A stretch of 64,000 nucleotides of DNA from UBA3951 sp050952125 (GCA_050952125.1 JBMNKK010000003.1:1035195-1099194), one strand, 5' to 3'. Shown: positions 34,401-43,461, counted from the first letter of the stretch. Numbers and translations are program-made. The notes: generated from the letters alone by a model not told the origin.

Positions 34401-35066
34401 GTGCGCGATATCAGCGACTACAGAACTCTCACTGCAATAGTGCTCAGCAGAGTAAGGGAGATGATCCTCGGCCTCGAGCTCCAACCCGGGCAGAAGATCT
34501 CCCAGGAGCATCTCTCGCTGCAGCTAGGGGTAAGCAGGATGCCTGTGAGAGAGGCGCTCAAAGTCCTTGAGTCCGAAGGCCTTGTGAAGTATCTCCCCCA
34601 CCGCGGCGTTGTGGTCACGGAAATATCCATTGAGGATGTGCGGGAACTCGGTATCATACGCCAAGCTTTGGAAGGGACGGCAACCGAAATCGCGGCCCGC
34701 AACATGGATTCGGACAAGGCCAGAGAACTCCAACGCTATCTGGATGAGATGGACAGCCTAGGGATCCCTCCCTCAGATCTTGACCGATACCTGTCCGCCC
34801 ACAAAGCGTTCCACCTTGGCCTGTGCTCCACGGCAAATCTTCCGCGTCTCGCGAAACTCGTCACCTCGCTTTGGGAAGCAAGTGAAAGGTACAGACGGGC
34901 ATGTACCGTCATACCTGATAGGCGGAAAGAGGCAGCGCGGGAACACAGGGCGGTGCTTAACGCCTGTGTGAGGGGAGACGGCAAGCTGGCCAGAGCCCTT
35001 CTCGAGGAACATCTTAGGAAGACAACAAACCTGACCGCGGAAGTACTTGAACGAAACAAGGGTTAA
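34401..35066 (+). CDS. GntR/FCD-family transcription regulator (VanR-like operator)
   Basis: Protein of 221 aa. Winged helix (residues 10-75: LQPGQKISQEHLSLQLGVSRMPVREALKVLESEGLV) and FCD effector domain (80-215) with D in PSDLDRYLSAHKAFHLGL, H in that segment and H in AAREHRAVLNAC as likely metal ligands. The GTG at 34401 has AGGAGG 10 nt upstream and lies after the promoter and operator; the longer frame from 34302 starts before the promoter and cannot be real. It probably represses itself and perhaps the divergent kor operon or a distant target. A bidirectional terminator follows. Confidence 0.92.
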   Translation: MRDISDYRTLTAIVLSRVREMILGLELQPGQKISQEHLSLQLGVSRMPVREALKVLESEGLVKYLPHRGVVVTEISIEDVRELGIIRQALEGTATEIAARNMDSDKARELQRYLDEMDSLGIPPSDLDRYLSAHKAFHLGLCSTANLPRLAKLVTSLWEASERYRRACTVIPDRRKEAAREHRAVLNACVRGDGKLARALLEEHLRKTTNLTAEVLERNKG

Positions 35067-35068
35067 GG

Positions 35069-35096
35069 GATGAAGGGGGCAAGAGCCCCCTTCATC
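35069..35096. terminator. Bidirectional terminator between the FCD regulator and the M14 peptidase
   Basis: Perfect 12-bp stem GATGAAGGGGGC / GCCCCCTTCATC with an AAGA loop, between convergent genes. U-tracts are poor on both strands, but the stem is strong. Confidence 0.7.
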
Positions 35097-35104
35097 TCCC
35101 ACTA

Positions 35105-36784
35105 TCACTCCAAGACAATCGCAGCCTCAACCGCACCGGCTCTTTCGCCCTGTACGCGGATGGTTACTGAGGTCCCTTTCTTGGCCTTCAAAACCCACGA
35201 TACCTTGACCTCGCGGAGTGAGGCCCCGCCTCTGAAGTAACCTCCCCCGAAGCCCGCGTTTTGGCCTGAACGACCGTCCAGATGGCCTATCTCCTTTCTG
35301 GACTTGCCAACCACCTCTATGCCGGCTCCCAGAACCTCGGCCTCGAGCGGTCGCGCCTTGTTAACTGCCTGTGCCTGATAGCTGCCGAACGTAGGCAGGT
35401 AACCCAGATTCCTCACGAGCGCGCTCACTTCGTATACTTGGCTGTCCAGTAACCGCGCTTGGACTCTGTCCAAGGCCAATCTAGGGAGTGTCAGCATAGC
35501 CCGCAGCGAAAACATGGCGTTCTTGTGGCATTCCGCCTCAAGGAACAGCCTGGGAGCGTTCTGTACGACGAACTTGGTGTGCCATCCTCCTATCTCGACA
35601 GGTCCCAGTTGCGGGTGGTCGAAGGGTCGCCAACGTTCAAAGCCCGCGCCTCCCAATTCCCTGTCATTCCAAGCAAGAAGCTTCAGGAAGTCTTCGTCCT
35701 GCTCTTTGAGGCTCTTAGCCCGGCGCGGCCATTGATGCACTCCCGCGCGTTGAGCCAGGTTCCACGTCTCAACCGTGTACCCGAGAATGCCTCTATGCTC
35801 ATAGAGCCAGTCATCGAACGCGCCGGTCGAGTAACTGGCTTCACTACCTCCCATGAAGTCCTCAAAGCACGCGATGCACGGGTACCCCGTTTCCTCCGTG
35901 CCCATCTCCCCTATGGCAATAAGCGCTTGGATATCTCTCTGAGGACTCTTGGAGGCTGAGTGAGCCCCGGGCACTCGAAGCAGGACGCCGCCCGTTGTGT
36001 GGAATGTAAAGGCCAACACGATGTTGGGATGGTTGACGATGAACTCGGCAACTGCCCTCGTCTCGGGCTCTGAGAGAGGATACTCCCCGGCTCCCGGCTG
36101 CCGGGTATCGGGAGCCCATCCGTACGGATAGTTGCGGTTAAGATCCAATCCCCACTTCGGGGGAGCGAGTTTCACCGCTCCTCCATCGTAGTCTCTAATA
36201 AGCCCCTCCGTGTATACGCGGTAGAAGACTCCGTCTTCGTCATCCGGGCTCCGCCTTATCAGCGCGCGAGGATCCTTGGGCGACACTTTCCATTCTCCCG
36301 CAGGATCCTGCACCCTCATCAGCAGGATCTTCCCGTCACCATCTATGTCAGCAGGGTACAGCCCTTCTTTCTCATCGGGGTTGGGGTAGGGATAGAACCT
36401 TGGCACGGATCTCAGGGTTTCCGGAGTGGTAAGGTACACCTCGGCCCCGTCGGGAGAGACGCGCGGGATGGCGTAGACGGCGTAACGCTGCAGTATCCGC
36501 GTGACCCGGTCTTCCTTTCGGTAGTTTTGCAGGAGATAGTCAATGACGTACAAGGATATCATGGATCCGGTGACTTCGCCGGCATGATGGTTGCCGTCAA
36601 AGTAGAACGCGGGCTTGTCACGGGCCTCGCCTGTGGCGCTGTCGGTCATCGTCACCGCCCATATATCCCTTCCTTCAGGGCTCTTGCCTATGGACTCAAG
36701 TGAACACAGCGACGGGTATTCTGCCGAGAGGGTTTTCAGGGCCTCCTCAAGCTCCTTGTACGCAAAGTAGTGATCGAACTTCAT
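35105..36784 (-). CDS. M14-family zinc carboxypeptidase
   Basis: Protein of about 559 aa. Zinc ligands in GNHHAGEVTG (H and E, about residue 70) and FTFHTTGG (second H, about 260); catalytic glutamate in GYTVETWN (about 335); substrate arginine/asparagine region LDLNRNYPYGW. The C-terminal 180 residues are an extra beta-rich domain. It removes C-terminal amino acids from peptides. No signal peptide is visible, so it may act inside the cell on imported peptides. Start uncertain: ATG at 36784 (MKFDHYF) or 36796; upstream frame lacks a ribosome site. Single gene, divergent from the EamA transporter. Confidence 0.9.
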   Translation of the reverse strand: MKFDHYFAYKELEEALKTLSAEYPSLCSLESIGKSPEGRDIWAVTMTDSATGEARDKPAFYFDGNHHAGEVTGSMISLYVIDYLLQNYRKEDRVTRILQRYAVYAIPRVSPDGAEVYLTTPETLRSVPRFYPYPNPDEKEGLYPADIDGDGKILLMRVQDPAGEWKVSPKDPRALIRRSPDDEDGVFYRVYTEGLIRDYDGGAVKLAPPKWGLDLNRNYPYGWAPDTRQPGAGEYPLSEPETRAVAEFIVNHPNIVLAFTFHTTGGVLLRVPGAHSASKSPQRDIQALIAIGEMGTEETGYPCIACFEDFMGGSEASYSTGAFDDWLYEHRGILGYTVETWNLAQRAGVHQWPRRAKSLKEQDEDFLKLLAWNDRELGGAGFERWRPFDHPQLGPVEIGGWHTKFVVQNAPRLFLEAECHKNAMFSLRAMLTLPRLALDRVQARLLDSQVYEVSALVRNLGYLPTFGSYQAQAVNKARPLEAEVLGAGIEVVGKSRKEIGHLDGRSGQNAGFGGGYFRGGASLREVKVSWVLKAKKGTSVTIRVQGERAGAVEAAIVLE

Positions 36785-36914
36785 GGACGATTTCATCCCT
36801 TTCTTACTAAACTCGTTTGTGGCGACTCTATGCCTGTATATTTCATTTTCCAAGTGACGAGACCTGCACCTTATGTCATGATTGGGTGAATGGCGTTCTA
36901 GAGCGAGGTATATC

Positions 36915-37919
36915 ATGGGTTACCTTGAGATTGTCGGCGCAGGCGTGATATGGGCGTGCACCGGCCCGCTGCTGAGGTTGATTCAGAAAGAAGGATTCAC
37001 GTCATGGGACATAGTCCTGGCAAGGTCCCTCATATCGACCTGCCTCCTTGGACTGTATATCCTCCTTTCCACGATCGTGAGGAAGAGGCGGCAGCGCAAT
37101 GCATGCGAGTCCAATTCGCACTGCAGTACCGGTGAAATACCCGTTGTGGAGGCTCGGCCGCTGTTCCTGGATCCCAGGGACCTGGGCGGTTTGGCCCTTC
37201 TCGGCTTCATGGCGGTCATCTTCTCTCAGACGACATACTTCTACGCCCTCTCGAAGACAAGCGTGGCCGTAGCCGTCACCCTCAACTACACTTCCCCGTT
37301 TTTCGTGATGGCATTTTCCTTCCTCTTGTATAAGGAACCGATTACGCGCGGGAAGATGATGGCGCTTCTCGGAGCGATAGCAGGTGTCGCGCTGACCTCG
37401 GGATTCATAGGAGGAGGGGTGGTCAGAAGTGATATGTCCGTACCCGGTATCGTTGCCGGCCTCCTCTCAGGGTTCGGATACGGACTTCAGACGATAGCTT
37501 ATAAGAAAGTAGGCCGCAAGTACGGCCCCATTCCGCTGAACTTCTGGACGATGGCCTTTGGAGGAATTCACCTTGCGGCGATTTTGACTCTGGCTACCGG
37601 TAGGCTGCCTGAAGCCTTCTTGAAGATGGCTGCTTCTCCCCCAAGTACGTGGCTCCTCTTCCTGCTGACAGGCCTCGGGCCCGGCACCGTGGCATTCATC
37701 TTGTTCGCGGACGGGATCAACAAGGTAGACGCAACCAAGGGGTCTATTATGGCTATGGCGGAACCCGTTGCCGCTTGCCTACTGGGCTACCTCGTGTTGA
37801 ATGAGAAGCTTGCCGTCACCCAGATAATAGGCGTCTTCCTGGTTCTCACGTCGATTTGGGCTGTCAGCATACCGGAGGCGAAGCAACGCGCCAAGGAGAG
37901 CGTAGGGCAGCATTCTTAG
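36915..37919 (+). CDS. EamA/DMT-family transporter
   Basis: Protein of 334 aa with ten predicted helices in two five-helix EamA repeats (first about 1-150, second about 180-325). Typical repeat ends are LNYTSPFFVMAFSFLLYKEPITRGKMMALLGAIAGV and MAMAEPVAACLLGYLVLNEKLAVTQIIGVFLVL. DMT proteins export amino acids, nucleosides or metabolites. An insert of about 35 polar residues (KRRQRNACESNSHCSTG) lies after helix 2. The ATG at 36915 follows GAGG; a TTG 33 bp earlier has none. It overlaps the convergent glycosylase gene by 4 bp. Confidence 0.88.
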   Translation: MGYLEIVGAGVIWACTGPLLRLIQKEGFTSWDIVLARSLISTCLLGLYILLSTIVRKRRQRNACESNSHCSTGEIPVVEARPLFLDPRDLGGLALLGFMAVIFSQTTYFYALSKTSVAVAVTLNYTSPFFVMAFSFLLYKEPITRGKMMALLGAIAGVALTSGFIGGGVVRSDMSVPGIVAGLLSGFGYGLQTIAYKKVGRKYGPIPLNFWTMAFGGIHLAAILTLATGRLPEAFLKMAASPPSTWLLFLLTGLGPGTVAFILFADGINKVDATKGSIMAMAEPVAACLLGYLVLNEKLAVTQIIGVFLVLTSIWAVSIPEAKQRAKESVGQHS

Positions 37920-38830
37920 CCGCAGTTCCTGATCCAGTTGAAAAGGTACTCCTGCGCGTATCCGGCCAGGCTGCCAAAGCGCTTCTCACCTTCTTGTCTG
38001 GCTACAAGAGGTTTGACAATCCTTCCGCCAAGGTAGTACCTGGACATAGCCCGTGCGATCCAGACGTCGACAGGAAAAACATCCAGACGGTGAAATCCGA
38101 AAAGGAGAACGCAGTCGGCTACTTTCGGGCCAACCCCCTTGATACTCATCAGCTCCCTGCGCGCTTCCTGATTCGGCATTGACTCCATGGCTTTGAGGTC
38201 AATTCGACCATCCAGAACTCTCACCGCCGCGTCATGAAGATACCTATCACGAAACCCGCACTTGGTTTGCCTTAAGTCGGTCAACTGCCTGCACGCTATC
38301 GCGCCGGGCCGCGGAAACGAATGCCTTCCCATCCCTGCGATCTCCCCATAGCAGGCAGAAAGGCGCTCAATGATAGCGGATATGTTGGGGATGCTGTTGT
38401 TTTGCGAAAGCGAGTACGATGCAAGGCACTCCCACGAGTCCTGCCTTAGGATACGGAGCCCGCTCCCGTATCGCACTGCCTCGGCCATGACCTCGTCCTT
38501 TGCGGCCAGCTCGCTCTCGATCCGTTCAATATCGTCGCCTTCGGAGAAGTAGTGCTTGACCGCATCGATCGCGTCCGAGGGCGCGGGAGAGGGGGAGTCG
38601 GAAGGCACCTCCCAACTGAGGAATAGAGAGCGAGTAACGGGCCGGACCTGTCCCACGATCATGGCAGTCGCGCCAATGACGCCGCTGTATGCGATGGGTA
38701 TGTCGGGCCTTCCGGGGAACTGAGCCCTCCTCCAGCGGAATGCTTGGCCGCACTCAAGGGTTGCTTTCAGGTTTATAGGCCCCGCCAGAAGAACCTCGGC
38801 AAAAAGTGTGCGCATGTTCATGACGCTCAT
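37916..38830 (-). CDS. ogg: OGG1-type 8-oxoguanine DNA glycosylase/lyase
   Basis: Protein of 304 aa. N-terminal OGG_N beta domain (INLKATLECGQAFRWRR) and a helix-hairpin-helix-GPD domain with SIKGVGPKVADCVLLFGF, whose lysine is the Schiff-base nucleophile in clostridial Ogg, followed by the catalytic aspartate in LDVFPVDVWI. It removes 8-oxoguanine and nicks the strand in base-excision repair. The ATG at 38830 has GGGAGG 7 nt upstream. It is presumably a housekeeping repair gene of an anaerobe that meets some oxygen; no operon partner. Confidence 0.92.
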   Translation of the reverse strand: MSVMNMRTLFAEVLLAGPINLKATLECGQAFRWRRAQFPGRPDIPIAYSGVIGATAMIVGQVRPVTRSLFLSWEVPSDSPSPAPSDAIDAVKHYFSEGDDIERIESELAAKDEVMAEAVRYGSGLRILRQDSWECLASYSLSQNNSIPNISAIIERLSACYGEIAGMGRHSFPRPGAIACRQLTDLRQTKCGFRDRYLHDAAVRVLDGRIDLKAMESMPNQEARRELMSIKGVGPKVADCVLLFGFHRLDVFPVDVWIARAMSRYYLGGRIVKPLVARQEGEKRFGSLAGYAQEYLFNWIRNCG

Positions 38831-38959
38831 CACAAAGCCTCCCATGACATCACCGCAGAAGCCACATTAAGTCTAGCACAGCGAGCGATCGGCACGTGTA
38901 ACGCTTCGGAGTGACTTAACATAAAATGCGATGATCCTAATCCGAAGGAGGGAAGCAAC

Positions 38960-39064
38960 ATGGCAGGAGTTGGAGGAGTTGGAGGAGGCGGGAGCGCCGC
39001 GTTCATCCTCTTCTTGATCCTGATCCTTCTCGTCCTGGGCTTCGCCTGCTTGACCTGCTTCTAA
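38960..39064 (+). CDS. YjcZ/SscA-like small spore-associated membrane protein
   Basis: A 34-aa ORF too short for standard gene calls. It has a glycine-rich N-terminus (MAGVGGVGGGGS), one hydrophobic helix (residues 14-32) and terminal cysteines. This is the composition of YjcZ-type sporulation/germination peptides of spore formers (Gly-rich start plus one helix). AAGGAGGG lies 7 nt before the ATG and a strong hairpin follows at 39101. A CATAAAAT box (38920-38927) resembles the -10 of sporulation sigma factors E/K, though no clear -35 was found. Confidence 0.7.
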   Translation: MAGVGGVGGGGSAAFILFLILILLVLGFACLTCF

Positions 39065-39100
39065 GGCGAAACGCAAGAGAAGCGGTACCGCGAAACCTTG

Positions 39101-39132
39101 CGAAGCAGGACCCTCTAGGGGGTCCTGCTTCG
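39101..39132. terminator. Bidirectional terminator after the YjcZ-like gene
   Basis: Perfect 13-bp stem CGAAGCAGGACCC / GGGTCCTGCTTCG with a 6-base loop between convergent genes, followed by TTGT on the plus strand. Confidence 0.8.
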
Positions 39133-39137
39133 TTGTC

Positions 39138-39863
39138 TCATGAAGGCAGGAGGCTCTCAAGCATGTCGGGCACACTCTCAAGGCTGCCCCGGAGGTCGGG
39201 CCTCAAATCTGTACCTCTGTCTATGAGCAGGTCGTCTACCAAAACGGTCTTCATACCCACATTCTTGGCTATCATATCTTCCTGCATGTCGTTACCGACC
39301 ATAACGCACCGGGAAGGATCGAGTGCTGCCGCACTCACGATCTCGCTGTAGTACTCGACATGCGGTTTGCAGAAGTGCATGTTATCGAGAGTAGTAACCA
39401 AGAGCCAGGGCATTCCTTCTACCTCGCACCAACGCATGCGTTCTCTGACCGCGGTCTCCGGAAACAGAGGTTGTGTCGCCAAGATTATCCTCCAACCTCG
39501 GGCCACGCACTCGGCCACTACAGACCGTGGTGTAGAGCTTAAGGAAACGAGGCGCTTGAGATTCGGGTAGTCATAACGGTAGTACCTGTCTATGGTCGGC
39601 CAGACCACTTCCCAATCCAGCCCTGTCCGCCTCGTAAAGGCGTTCTTGAAAGCTTCCATATTTGAGACGTTGGGGTCTTTGTTTCCGATCGTCTCATAGG
39701 TCGCCCCCAACAAAGCTTTGTCGAAAGCCTCTCTAGACATGAGGGGAGTGAAATGCTTTGACAGCGCATCCATGTAGTGCGTCAAGAAGAAATCCAGTTC
39801 GACCGGCAAGAGGGTGCCGTCAAGGTCAAAGAGGACCGTTCTATCGCGATCTGAACCGGCCAC
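39138..39863 (-). CDS. HAD-superfamily hydrolase
   Basis: Protein of about 241 aa. HAD motif I TVLFDLDGTLL near the N-terminus, motif II-like ILATQPLFP (T), motif III lysine in HFCKPHVEYY, and motif IV VMVGNDMQEDMIAKNVGM. It is a magnesium-dependent phosphatase or related enzyme acting on a small phosphorylated molecule; the helical cap (about residues 20-100) would set the substrate, which is unknown. The GTG at 39863 sits 8 nt after GGAGG; a TTG five codons earlier overlaps that site. Confidence 0.88.
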   Translation of the reverse strand: MAGSDRDRTVLFDLDGTLLPVELDFFLTHYMDALSKHFTPLMSREAFDKALLGATYETIGNKDPNVSNMEAFKNAFTRRTGLDWEVVWPTIDRYYRYDYPNLKRLVSLSSTPRSVVAECVARGWRIILATQPLFPETAVRERMRWCEVEGMPWLLVTTLDNMHFCKPHVEYYSEIVSAAALDPSRCVMVGNDMQEDMIAKNVGMKTVLVDDLLIDRGTDLRPDLRGSLESVPDMLESLLPS

Positions 39864-39891
39864 GATGCTCGCCTCCAAACGGGAAATGGAA

Positions 39892-39916
39892 AGGCCCGGG
39901 ATCCCCTCCCGGGCCT
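39892..39916 (-). terminator. Hairpin terminator after the amidohydrolase
   Basis: Perfect 9-bp GC-rich stem AGGCCCGGG / CCCGGGCCT with a 7-base loop, 13 bp after the amidohydrolase stop; on the minus strand TTTCC follows. Confidence 0.7.
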
Positions 39917-39928
39917 ACGACAGGGTTC

Positions 39929-41128
39929 CTAGAAATTGCAGCCGTGGTTCGGGCAGGTTCTCTCGGAAATCAGGTTTCCATCAATATACACCTTTTCGGC
40001 TACGGCTGTCGTGCAGAACGGGTGCTCGCTCCAGACCACAACGTCAGCGTCTTTACCTTTCTCAATGCTGCCCAGCCTGTCGGCTAGCCCGATAATCTCC
40101 GCGGCGTTGATCGTTATGGACTTAAGCGCCTCAACAGGACACATGCCTTCCTTCACCGCGAGGCCCGCGTGAAGCCCCAGCCACTTGGTATTGCTTGAGG
40201 TATCGCACTGGATCGCGACTTTCACTCCTGCTTTGGCCAGTATCCCGGGGTTCGCGAGAGATGTATCAATGATCTCCATCTTTCCTCGAGCCATGAGAAG
40301 CGGACCGATGGTAGCCTTGACCTTCTTGGCGGCCAGAACGTCGGCGATCTTGTACCCTTCGGTGCAGTGCTCTATGACGTAGTCCAGATTGAACTCTTCG
40401 GCTATCCTTATCGCCGTCATGATGTCATCGGCCCTGTGAGCGTGTATCCTCGCCTTCAGTTCCCTCTTGAGGACCTTACCCAAAGCTTCCATCTTCAAGT
40501 CTCTGTCCGGCGGGTTGGCGTTTTCGCCCTTTGCGGCCTTGTCCTTGGCTCTCTCGATCTTGTCCAGGTAGTTCTGCGCCTTCACCAGTGCGTCGCGGAG
40601 CACGGCGGCGTTGCCCATTCTAGTCTTGGGAGCTCTCCTTTGGCCTTCACCGTATACCCGCTTGGGGTTCTCGCCGAGGGCCATTTTCATGGCTTCAGTA
40701 CCGCTGATGACCATCTCCTCGGCAGTTATGCCCCTTAGTTTCATGGCAAAGCCCGTACCCCCAACCAGATTAGCGCTGCCCGGGCCGGTGTACACCGTGG
40801 TCACACCGGCGGAAACAACGTCACGGATTGCTGGGTCTTGAGGGTTCAACGAATCGATGCCCCGTATCTGAGCGGTAATCGGGTCAGATGTCTCATTTCC
40901 GTCAGCGTTGGCCCATACGGAAGGCTCGCCGAAAACAGCCAGGTGACTATGGGCATCAATGAGACCCGGAGTGACGACTTTCCCCTTGGCGTCAACAACC
41001 TCTGCCCCTTCGGGCACTGGGACATCCTTGCCCACAGCTTGTATCTTCCCGTTGTCAATCAGGACCACGCCGTTTTCTATGACGTCGCCTGTGACCGTGT
41101 AGACCTTGCCGCCCACTATCGCCAGCAT
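39929..41128 (-). CDS. Imidazolonepropionase-like amidohydrolase
   Basis: Protein of 399 aa with the metal-dependent amidohydrolase fold. Metal-binding HxH in LIDAHSHLAVFG (about residue 60), then HAHRADDI, EHCTEG and the aspartate in IQCDTSSN. N- and C-terminal beta strands form the usual composite sandwich (VDAKGKVVTPG... and GSIEKGKDADVVVW). It hydrolyses cyclic amides or related C-N bonds; similar proteins include prolidase-like and imidazolonepropionase-like enzymes, so the substrate is open. ATG at 41128 follows AAAGGAG by 8 nt. Divergent from the AEC transporter. Confidence 0.9.
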   Translation of the reverse strand: MLAIVGGKVYTVTGDVIENGVVLIDNGKIQAVGKDVPVPEGAEVVDAKGKVVTPGLIDAHSHLAVFGEPSVWANADGNETSDPITAQIRGIDSLNPQDPAIRDVVSAGVTTVYTGPGSANLVGGTGFAMKLRGITAEEMVISGTEAMKMALGENPKRVYGEGQRRAPKTRMGNAAVLRDALVKAQNYLDKIERAKDKAAKGENANPPDRDLKMEALGKVLKRELKARIHAHRADDIMTAIRIAEEFNLDYVIEHCTEGYKIADVLAAKKVKATIGPLLMARGKMEIIDTSLANPGILAKAGVKVAIQCDTSSNTKWLGLHAGLAVKEGMCPVEALKSITINAAEIIGLADRLGSIEKGKDADVVVWSEHPFCTTAVAEKVYIDGNLISERTCPNHGCNF

Positions 41129-41213
41129 CAATGACTCTCCTTTCTAGCTATTCGCACAGGAGCTTTCGCTTCTAGACTCGAAATATCCTGCCCCTCCCAA
41201 ACGGATGTAAGTG

Positions 41214-41219
41214 TATAAT
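41214..41219 (+). promoter_or_regulatory. Perfect -10 box for the AEC transporter
   Basis: TATAAT 40 bp before the GTG start. No -35 match is present 17 bp upstream. With transcription starting near 41226, the GTG at 41254 is a better start than the TTG at 41230. Confidence 0.5.
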
Positions 41220-41253
41220 TGAAGCTAACTTGACCAGAGCGAAGGTGTTGCAT

Positions 41254-42153
41254 GTGCCGTTAGACGCAGTTCTCCCGGCCTTTCTGATCGCCCTACTGGG
41301 CTACGTAACAGGTGCTAGACTAGGATTGGAGAAACAGACCCTGTCAAGGATTGGCCTCTACATCCTTAGTCCTGCGCTTATCTTCAAATCACTCGCGACA
41401 TCCACGGTAGACGTATCGTCAGCTTGGAGACTCTGTGTGTCCACGCTGGCCTTTCCTCTGGTCTTAGCGCCCTTGTTCTCTATCCTTTTCAAAGCCCTGA
41501 AGCTCGATGCCAAAACCGGTCGCGCGATGCTTTTGCCCACGATTTTCACCAACGCCGGGAACTACGGTCTACCCGTATGCCTCTTTGCATTCGGCCAAGA
41601 GGGTATGGACTTAGGCGCAGTGTTTATGGTCACTCAAAGCATCCTGCAAGCAACTTTTGGCGTATACATTGCCGCATCGAGCAAGATGAACGCGAAGACC
41701 GCCGCCCTTCAGGTCCTGAAAATGCCGACCGTGTATGCTCTCTTGGCAGGACTTATCGTCAAGGTCAGCGGCGCTACGCTTCCGCCGATCGTGATGAGGC
41801 CGGTGGATCTCCTGGCCGAATGCGCCATAGGGCTGTTCCTCGTTCTGCTCGGCCTCCAGCTTGTTGGAATTAAGAGCCGGGCTGAAATGTGGAAGCCGCT
41901 GTCGCTCTCGCTTTTGCTCAGGCTTGTCGCGGCTCCAACCATTGCCGGAGCCATCGGCGCGGTTCTTGGGCTGAAAGGACTCGGGTGGAAGATCCTCATC
42001 CTTCAGGCAGCCATGCCCCCGCCGGTAAACTCGACTATCCTCGCTCAGGAGTTTGACGCCAAGCCCGAGCTGGTTTCAGCATCTACGCTGGCCGGCACCG
42101 TCGCCAGTGTAGTAACGCTGACGCTCTGGATCATGATTCTCCGGGCAGCGTAG
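41254..42153 (+). CDS. AEC-family (auxin efflux carrier-like) transporter
   Basis: Protein of 299 aa with about ten helices in two halves typical of AEC carriers; family landmarks are TNAGNYGLPVCLFAFG in helix 4-5 and AAMPPPVNSTILAQEF near helix 9. Bacterial members move malate, malonate or other small organic anions. Since it lies next to an amidohydrolase (divergent) and an M20 peptidase (downstream, 60 bp), import or export of an organic acid or amino-acid product is likely. GTG at 41254 follows AAGGTG by 6 nt. Confidence 0.88.
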   Translation: MPLDAVLPAFLIALLGYVTGARLGLEKQTLSRIGLYILSPALIFKSLATSTVDVSSAWRLCVSTLAFPLVLAPLFSILFKALKLDAKTGRAMLLPTIFTNAGNYGLPVCLFAFGQEGMDLGAVFMVTQSILQATFGVYIAASSKMNAKTAALQVLKMPTVYALLAGLIVKVSGATLPPIVMRPVDLLAECAIGLFLVLLGLQLVGIKSRAEMWKPLSLSLLLRLVAAPTIAGAIGAVLGLKGLGWKILILQAAMPPPVNSTILAQEFDAKPELVSASTLAGTVASVVTLTLWIMILRAA

Positions 42154-42213
42154 GATTCGACAGACTTTACGGAAGCCAAGCTGTATTTTTGTTGTCACGG
42201 GGGGATTAACTTG

Positions 42214-43356
42214 GTGAGCGCGGAGTTGCAGAAAGAGATACTCCAGAACATGAGAGAAGCCCAGGAAGAAATGGTTTCGGTTTTGAGAGACCTAACCAAC
42301 CTCGATTCACCGAGCACCGACAAGGTTCACGTAGACAAGCTCTCGTCTTTCCTCGCCCGAAAGTGGGAAGAAACCGGCGCCTCTGTGAGGTTTATCGAGC
42401 AGGAACGCTACGGCAACCACCTCCGGGTCGAATGGGGCGAGGGCGCTGAGCAAATCCTTATCCTATGTCACATGGATACTGTCTGGGATGCCGGAGAGGC
42501 CAGCCGGCGGCCTTTTCGAGTTGAGAACGGCAAGGCGTACGGCCCCGGGGCCTATGACATGAAGGGCGGCATAGTAGAAGCCCTCTATGCGGTAAAGGCA
42601 CTGAAAGCAAAGGGGCTGTCCCCGGCGGAGCGCGTGGTGATACTGCACAACTCAGACGAAGAGATAGGCTCGCCGTCGTCAAGGCCCGTCATCGAAGAGG
42701 AAGCCCTGAAGTCCAAAGCAGTCCTTGTGCTTGAGCCGTCCGCTCAGGGCGGAGCCCTCAAAACCTGGCGGAAAGGTGTCGGCATGTTTGAGGTAAGCAT
42801 AAAGGGCCGTGCCGCTCACGCGGGAGCGGACTTCGAAAAAGGAGCATCGGCAGCAGTTGAAGCTGCTTACCAGATGCTCTACCTGCACGGCCTGACCGAC
42901 CTGAAGGACGGTACCACAGTGAACGTAGGTACGGTCCGGGCAGGCACTCGCAGGAATGTGGTTGCCGAAGAAGCCTTCTTGGGGGTTGACCTCAGAGTGA
43001 AAACCCAGGAGGCCGCGGACTACGTGATCCCGAAGATTATGGGATTAAAGCCAGTCGATCCTCGCGTGACGATCTCGGTCAAAGGCGAATTGAACAGGCC
43101 GCCTATGGAACGCAACCAGAAGAACGTCGCGCTGTTCCGGCTTGCGAAAGCGATAGGGCAGGATATGGGGCTGGAGCTTACAGAGTCCGGCACCGGAGGC
43201 GGCAGCGACGGCAACTTCACATCGGCTCTGGGGATCCCGACTCTTGACGGCCTGGGTCCTGTCGGCGACGACGCCCACTCAGCGGGCGAATACCTCTTAG
43301 TGGACAGCCTGGTCGAAAGGGGAGCCGTAGTAGCGGGGCTGCTCTTGAACATATAA
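42214..43356 (+). CDS. M20-family metallopeptidase, glutamate carboxypeptidase (CPG2)-like
   Basis: Protein of 380 aa. Di-zinc ligands and catalytic residues are visible: H and D in LCHMDTVWDAG, D in GPGAYDMKGG, EE in NSDEEIGS, E in LVLEPS and H in GDDAHSAGEY, with a dimerisation domain between about 185 and 300. It matches the carboxypeptidase G2 group, which removes C-terminal glutamate from folates or peptides; other M20 peptidases act on N-acyl amino acids. A GGGGGGA site precedes both TTG (42211) and GTG (42214). Acts in the cytoplasm; no signal peptide. Confidence 0.9.
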   Translation: MSAELQKEILQNMREAQEEMVSVLRDLTNLDSPSTDKVHVDKLSSFLARKWEETGASVRFIEQERYGNHLRVEWGEGAEQILILCHMDTVWDAGEASRRPFRVENGKAYGPGAYDMKGGIVEALYAVKALKAKGLSPAERVVILHNSDEEIGSPSSRPVIEEEALKSKAVLVLEPSAQGGALKTWRKGVGMFEVSIKGRAAHAGADFEKGASAAVEAAYQMLYLHGLTDLKDGTTVNVGTVRAGTRRNVVAEEAFLGVDLRVKTQEAADYVIPKIMGLKPVDPRVTISVKGELNRPPMERNQKNVALFRLAKAIGQDMGLELTESGTGGGSDGNFTSALGIPTLDGLGPVGDDAHSAGEYLLVDSLVERGAVVAGLLLNI

Positions 43357-43368
43357 AAGGATGTAGAA

Positions 43369-43396
43369 GGATGGGGGAATCGAGAGCCCCCCATCC
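43369..43396 (+). terminator. Hairpin after the M20 peptidase
   Basis: A 9-bp stem GGATGGGGG / CCCCCATCC with a 10-base loop, 12 bp after the stop codon. No U-tract. Confidence 0.5.
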
Positions 43397-43461
43397 CCCT
43401 CAAGAAATTCGCGGTGCCCCGCCGGTCAGTACACCCGCCGTCGCGTAGGCTTGGTGGGCCT

